Source of the DNA: Gamsiella multidivaricata
Taxonomy: Eukaryota > Mortierellomycota > Mortierellomycetes > Mortierellales > Mortierellaceae
Assembly: GCF_025024155.1 (NCBI RefSeq)
Contig: NW_026251769.1
Span: 1-64,000 of the forward strand
DNA: 64,000 nt
Reading direction: 5' to 3'
The notes below the pieces were generated by a model. The model did not search any database. It saw only the letters and a list, made by a program, of their open reading frames with translations, and was not told where the DNA came from. Shown here piece by piece: positions 58,201 to 64,000 of the stretch; the first letter of the stretch is position 1, and each line of letters opens with the position of its first letter. Made by a program: the position numbers and the translations under genes.

Positions 58201-61200
58201 GACTAATTTGTGTAACTGTCTTAAATGTCTATATTTCTAGAGCGTCGAGCTGCAGCTGGTGTTTGACCGATTGGTGAATGCTGGAAGCTGGGACCATATG
58301 CAGCTCGTGAAGTATCTCACGTCTGTAAGGGACACGCTCTCGTCGGCCGAGATCAAGCGACTCAAGGCGACATCCATCTTCCCTAAGGAGGACTCTGTCA
58401 AGGACACATCCGTGATTTCTCCACCCCCACTTCCTCCAAAGAATGATAGCGCTGCGCCAGAGTCCTCGGCCACTCCTCCTCCGGTGCCTATTAAGCGATA
58501 CGCCGCCAGCGCGCTTTATGTTCCTACTGAGGAGCACATAGCCCTTGGCCTGCCTGTGATTGAGTGGAAGGTAACTGATGCGCCACCGTTATGAGGAAGA
58601 TGATTTATACCCGGAACGCATCAAACATACTGACAAACTGATTGACTCGAAATAGGGTCGCTGGAGGTCTACATCGGACGAGGCCAAGCTGCTGCTCGAG
58701 CTTGGACTGATGACGCATCCTTCGCTGGATGTCTTACTCGCGTTGGCTACACCCCCGAACGAAAAGGACATTCAAGTAAAGACGCTACAGTACCTTCTCG
58801 AGAATTTCAAGACCTTGTACGCATCTCAGTACAGTCCCAGCAAAATCAAGGTTGCATTTCTGCCGACGACCACCGGCACTTTCGAAACACCAGACGTAAG
58901 ACTTCCTTTTACGCACCATGTGTCGGCTTTGAATTGCAAAAATAGGAAGAATCGGCATGGAGTGTAAAAAGCTAACTGGATATTATTGGATTATTGACGT
59001 ACTACTATAGAGGTGCTTTTCGAACCCAGCCTGCAGTGTTATTGGCTTCCCGGTCTTGCGCGAGGATTTGAGGGTGCATGCACCGATGCTGCATATTAAG
59101 GAGAATCCTGACGCAGTCAAGCTTATCGAAAGACTTTCACAGACACCTCCTCCTACAAAAGAAAAGGCGCGGCAAGTGTTTGAAGTCATGAACAAATTCC
59201 AAGGAGAGTTCTATCATCAACACTGGAAGGCGATGAGCACCCTTAAATTTATTCCTATGGACGACTCTGGTACTTCGTTTATGGAGCCCCAAAATTGCTA
59301 CTTTTACAAGAAAGATTCGGCATTCCATCCCGACCTCCTGCCTACGGTCGATTTTGGGCGGGCTGCAAATTTGTTCCTGAAGGGCTGTGGCGTCAAGGAA
59401 GAACCGACGCCATTGGAGTTGACACAACTAGTCGTGCGATCCCCACAGGATTTCTTGAACCGGAACGGAGGCGTCGAGAGCTACAAGTCTGTCTTGAGAC
59501 AAATTGCCACACACATGCATGTCATCAGGATGAAGCGGTCACTACTGGAGGAGATGATTCGGTCACCGTTTTTGTTGGGCGAGAAGAGAATCAGCCAGGA
59601 CTTTGATGAGGAGATTTTGAAAACTACTAGTGGCTCTGACAGCAAGGAAGGCGACTCCGAAAAGGACGAGGAGTCCTCTGATACGAATACAGGTCAGGTT
59701 GTAGTCCAGTACAAACTGGCGCGGGCGAGCGACATTTATTTGATCGACGACACTGTGCTTCAGCAGATCTTCACGCCTCTCAGCGCGCCTATGGAGTCTC
59801 TATTGGAGTCGCTTTACGAGTCCCTCGGTAGTACTTGGATTTCGAAGCAAGTTAAAGAAACCTATCGACCCAAGGGAGCCCTGGCAGCGACGCGTCGGTC
59901 AGAAAACCTACAGGAGTTGATTGTTGAGCGTGCACCGCTGCTTCTTAGCGACCATCCGCCAAATCGACTTAACTTTAATCTGGACTGGTTGACGACGAAA
60001 CTGAAAGTGCGCCATGTGCCAGAGATTCAGCTGCGACGAGAATTCATCCCAACTAGTGCAGTCCACGTCGAGTCGACAACGGCATGTATTGTCCAGGACC
60101 AGGCGAAAGCGTACTATCTATTGGTGACAGATAAGGGAGATATGGACTATTTCGATATCGCGGATGCGTTGGCGAAGCTATTATTGAAGAAGAAGAAGCT
60201 GAACGACTCGATCTGGTGGTCCAACTTGCTTTTTACCAGCTTGTTGAACCTGAAGCGCAAGGTGAGAAGAAACCACAGCGTCTCCGATTTGTAGGCGATT
60301 CATACTCATAATACTCATCATATTAATCCTTGTCGGCCTATTGAAATTTTTAGGGATTCCAAGTGGACCGAATTCTGAATGCGAAAAGGGCGGAGAAGGC
60401 GAGGATTGAAGCAGCTGCCAAAGCCGACGCTGCTGCTGCACTGCAGGCGGAAGCCAGCAGATTAGGTCCTAGGCAGCTGGCAGAATACCTTGCGCAGCTG
60501 AAGGAAGTCTTTCCAGACTGTGACCCAGCCTTTTTAGCGGACGCCATCTCAAAGGAGACTCAAGATCATGTGCAGCGGGTTACGATGAAGCTCTTGGACT
60601 CTGGATATCCTCGTATCAACAGCGGTAAAGACATCAGCAATGACAGAGCAGCATCAGTGCCTGGATCATTCCCAGTACAGGATTCAGCCGTCTCTACTAT
60701 TTCTACGCTGCCTCCAACACCGCCTGCGAATGTCAACTCGCCATTTGGTGGCGGCGGCGGCGGTTCGTTTTTCAGTCGCCTGAAGAGCATCAGGGATACA
60801 GTCATTGGGCGTCCTGTCTCGACTTCTAGCCAAGATGGAACGGCCACTGGTGTTGAAGGCTCAGGATCAAGTAGCTCTTTGGGCAGCAAGGGAGTTCTGT
60901 CTCCCCCTCCGCCTGCTACGACAACGACCGTCAAGGGGTTTACACCGGACTACCAGCAGAACCTAGAGCAGTCGCTCAGGGCCGCAGTTTCAAACTGTCG
61001 GTCGAACGGGAGAGACGATATCAGAAGCGAGCCTACAGTGTCGCAGGTCTCAGAGGTCCTCACCAATTCGTACTGTGATGTCAAGCCTGGCCACCAGCTG
61101 AACTTTGTTGGCCATGCTGGCGAGCTCGAGTTTTACCTAGACAAGAGCTGTGATGCAGACCAGATTATGACCAAGGAGAACCTCAAATCTTTAGCACGGT

Positions 61201-61705
61201 TTGTGGGGCTGTTGATAGTCCTGGCACAGGACGTGTTTGGACTGGATCCGAAGACGATGCATGTCTATTACGATCCAGAGGGCCAAGCAATTGCATTCAA
61301 TCGTGGAGGGGCCCTATTCTTCAATTGGCGGTATTATGTTGCGCTTGGACATGATGATAGCGCAGGATTGGCCAAGAAGCACGTACAAGGACGAGCTGTC
61401 AGTGCGAGGGAGGAGGGATTAATCTATTGGTTTTTTACGATGGCACATGAACTGGCACATAATTTTGTGGGTGACCACAACAGCAAGCACGAGGTAAAGA
61501 TACAGGCTCCACGTTCTGATGACTTGCATAGAGAACGTGCGCTAATCACGATTACTATTTCTTTTTTGCATAGTTCTACTTTTCCTCGTTTTGCGAACAG
61601 TACCTCCCAGCGTTGATGGTTGCGATGGCAGCCAAGCCTGCCCTAGAGTCGAGCACAGCAGCAGCAACAACCTCCAACATCATGGACACCCCTCTGCCCA
61701 ATTAG
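55271..61705 (+). CDS. DUF3684 protein: Hsp90/sacsin-like GHKL ATPase with C-terminal HExxH motif
   Basis: Twelve-exon join: 55271-55349, 55442-55478, 55680-55726, 55828-56012, 56105-56128, 56221-56252, 56349-58128, 58241-58570, 58656-58895, 59011-60261, 60354-61493, 61574-61705; 1758 residues, all phases consistent. The Bergerat ATP-binding fold is complete: N-box ELMQNSDDAGA (49-59, with the catalytic Glu and Mg Asn), G1 NNGMDFRPEDW, G2 IGAFGVGFYSLFSVCEE-like block (117-130; this gene has SIC). As in Hsp90 and sacsin, this suggests ATP-driven conformational work on proteins. A long helical middle region has no known domain. The C-terminal 250 residues end in YWFFTMAHELAHNFVGDHNS and KHEFYFSSFCEQYL: HELAH at 1700-1704 is a zinc-protease HExxH signature. 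Fungal relatives are, to my knowledge, uncharacterised. Exons 5 and 6 are 24 and 32 nt. Confidence 0.85.
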
Positions 61706-62503
61706 TTGTTGCGGCATTTAGAGCCCAAATGAAGACTACCCAATGAGCGATTGAGCCGTCTAGGGAAAGCGCTGCCGCAGGTTGGCCTTCAACGGGCACC
61801 ATAGATCACCACTTGCTCACTAACGGCGACAACTACTGAAACTTTAAGAGTTAAAATAAAAAAAACTCGGCTTTCAGGAGAGAACATAGGGCATGCCTCT
61901 CTTTAAAGTAATAGCTAATGGGACCATAAATTTTCTGCCCTGTGGTCGCCAAAAGCGTTTACGCATTTCCGCGCCTAGTTGCTTGAGTTTCCCTGTGCAT
62001 GCCTTCGTGTGTGGCCATCGACTTTTGATTGCTTATTTGTAACACAGAAAAGTATAGGACTGAAAAAGAGATTGATGGTTAAACTTGTCTACCTTTGCTG
62101 GCTGACAATGCATGCTGCATGGCAAAACAAAAATTAGCTTGACAATAGCAGCATCTGTGGTGTCAGGAGCAACAGCATCCTGGCAATAGAAAGTGCACAC
62201 ACAGGCAACAAGCATGTATAAAAAGATTATGATCCGCATGCAGGGGACACCCGAGGATGCAAGTTGTTTGACGGCTGTAGACGAGGGCGGGCGCATGCAT
62301 GTCTTTTTCCTCGCTTTCTCTTTCTTTCGTCTGCTCTCTTTGTTTACTTTGCTGCCGTCGAAAAAGCGCCTCAATACTCATTCTCATTTCACCATCTTGC
62401 CATTCATCACCTCGGTCTGGTCCCGGTCCTCATCTGGCGCATCTGGCGGGTCTTCTTCTTGTTATCACTACACACGTATTTTCACCCTAATCAACCTACA
62501 GAA
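61706..62503. other. Intergenic; nothing recognised
   Basis: Promoter and leader for the FAD monooxygenase gene; T/C-rich between 62300 and 62420. Short minus ORFs at 62033-62387 lack support. Confidence 0.5.
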
Positions 62504-64000
62504 ATGGATGACAACAAAGTCAGGGTCCTTATCGTAGGAGCCGGTCTGGGTGGACTCGTTCTTGCCATCCTGCTGGAGAAGGCGGGCATTCCATACCTAG
62601 TCTTTGAGCGGGCGATCAAAGTGCGACCTCTTGGGTCCGCCATGTTTGTGAACTGCAACATCCTCCCTTTTTTTGAACAGCTGGGTATCTACGACGATGT
62701 CAGGGCCCTAGCGAAGCAAGTCAAGTACACCCAGGTCCTGAACCATAATATGGAAGCCATTGGGGGTATCGACGCTTCGGAGACAGAAGAACGGTAGGTT
62801 GAAGGAGTACTGATACTGAGGTGTTGGGGATGGGCGCCGTGTTTCAATGTTAACCTTTATTTTGTTTATTTTATTTTGAAATAAGGTCTGGGTATCCTTC
62901 CTTGATTGTCCAGAGGCCAGAGCTCTACGATCTGCTGTTAAAGATGGTTCCTAAGGACAAGGTTCATATGAACCACAGGGTCTTGTCGATCAAGCAGGAC
63001 GAATCAATTGTCAAGATCCGGTTCTCAGATAACTCTGAAGCTCAGGGTGATGTCCTTGTGGGGGCCGATGGTGTCTATAGTGCCGTGCGCCAGTCCCTCT
63101 TCCGACAACTCCAACTGAAGGGCGAACTACCAAAGTCAGATCAACAAGACCTGACGTACTCACACATCTGTCTTGTGGGAACCACACTACCAGCAGACCC
63201 TGCAAGGTATCCGATGGTGCTCGAAGATGACTGCAAGCATACCATTCTCATGGGTGACAAAGCACCGTATTCGGTAAGTGCCCCCACCTTTTTTTATCAT
63301 AATTTTTGGTGCAGTTAGAATGCGGGCTAAACGAGAAATGGGCTAAGATGCTCACATTCTCTTGTTGCGCCTTATTGATATGGATATACATTTAAATCCT
63401 TGTAGTTGTGGTGTTTTACGATCCCAGGTAACCGCATCTGCTGGAATTTGACAATCCAGCTCAAGAAAGAGCTGAGTAAGAATGATGACGCGTTTCGTAA
63501 CTCGGAATGGGGTCCTGAGGCAACAGAGTCTATGTGTAATGAAGTCAAAGACTTCAAATCGCCTTATGGTGGTACACTCGGCGATCTGATCGATATCACA
63601 CCCAAGGATCTGATCAGCAAGGTTATGTTGGAGGACAAACTGTTCCAGACATGGACCAGCGGGAGAGTCGTGCTCATGGGTGATGGTAAGGATTCTATGT
63701 CCACTCTTCCTTTTTTGTTATTACGACTGCAGATGATTTCGCGATTGGCATTTAGATGAAGGTTTGCAACCCTAAAAGCCTTCTGTATCTATCAACATCT
63801 GAATCTTATGCCATTTAGCCTGCCATAAGATGTTGTTGAGCGGCGGTCAAGGCGCGATCAATGCGATGCAGGATGCCATTGTTCTCAGCAATAATTTGAA
63901 TGAACTTCGGGGAAACAAACTGGACGAGATTTCTGCTGCACTGAAGCACTACCAACAGTCGCGGTACAGGCACGCCGAGTTCAATGTTAATGCATCCAAG
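62504..64000 (+). CDS. Group A FAD-dependent monooxygenase (3' end outside window)
   Basis: Exons 62504-62793, 62886-63273, 63406-63685 and 63819 to beyond the edge, phases consistent. Group A flavin monooxygenases hydroxylate or epoxidise aromatic or other small molecules with NAD(P)H and oxygen. Seen: the N-terminal Rossmann GxGxxG in VLIVGAGLGGLVLAILLEKA with FER at the end of the second strand; the Arg-containing block LIVQRPELYDLLLKMV; DG in LVGADGVYSAVRQSLF; and the second FAD motif GD in VVLMGDACHKMLLSGGQGA followed by NAMQDAIVLSNNL. The usual Pro after the GD-x-x-H stretch is replaced (LLSGGQG for PxxGQG), a small departure. Substrate unknown. No neighbouring biosynthetic genes are visible in the window. 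Confidence 0.85.

Overview
The window is nuclear DNA from a filamentous, early-diverging fungus, most likely Mucoromycota and in my view a Mortierella relative. This rests on gene content and architecture: short GT-AG introns (up to 11 per gene), a fungal chitin deacetylase, an Mnn-type mannosyltransferase, a large FUSC/Brefeldin-A-sensitivity-type membrane protein and a DUF3684 ATPase. These sit beside genes that yeasts lack but animals and basal fungi often keep (ARPC2, UVSSA, Abraxas). The genus is inference; the fungal assignment is firm.

Layout. 1-3422 (-) is a HUL5/UBE3C-type HECT ubiquitin ligase cut by the left edge. It is divergent from 3715-4990 (+), a decayed OST3/OST6 pseudogene. 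5324-7516 (+) is a dual-specificity phosphatase whose domain is split by a long Ser/Thr-rich insert. 8386-10059 (-) Abraxas-like MPN protein and 10294-11917 (+) CENP-N/Chl4 form a head-to-head pair. 12527-18374 (+) is a 1821-residue FUSC-family membrane protein. 19646-20304 (+) is a small membrane protein, and 20435-22210 (-) a GT71 mannosyltransferase. 22592-26589 (-) MPE1/RBBP6 is divergent from 26976-28440 (+) ARPC2. 28656-29455 (+) encodes mitochondrial ribosomal protein uL30m. 29799-31760 (-) is a multipass membrane protein, 32282-33335 (-) a secreted protein of unknown function, 34749-35997 (-) a chitin-deacetylase-like protein, 37353-37713 (-) SERP1/RAMP4 and 38173-39785 (-) a peroxisomal-type acyl-CoA thioesterase. 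41408-43239 (+) is an Aro8-like aminotransferase, 43405-45182 (+) a Pex26-like tail-anchored protein and 45932-48144 (+) a START-domain protein with a polyglutamine tract. 48709-49158 (+) is a short Pot1-like OB-fold fragment, followed by a minisatellite cluster (49401-50665) and about 1.4 kb of empty sequence. 52098-54980 (-) UVSSA is divergent from 55271-61705 (+), the DUF3684 Hsp90-like ATPase with a C-terminal HExxH motif. 62504-64000 (+) is an FAD monooxygenase cut by the right edge.

This is ordinary core genome rather than a cluster for one pathway. Loose themes are ubiquitin and DNA repair (HUL5, Abraxas, UVSSA), secretory pathway and cell surface (OST3 relic, GT71, SERP1, chitin deacetylase, secreted protein), and peroxisomes (thioesterase ending in PKL, Pex26-like protein). 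Exon joins given below were made by hand from GT/AG signals, reading phase and family alignment; total lengths were checked to be multiples of three. No viral genes, CRISPR arrays, rRNA or convincing tRNA genes were seen.
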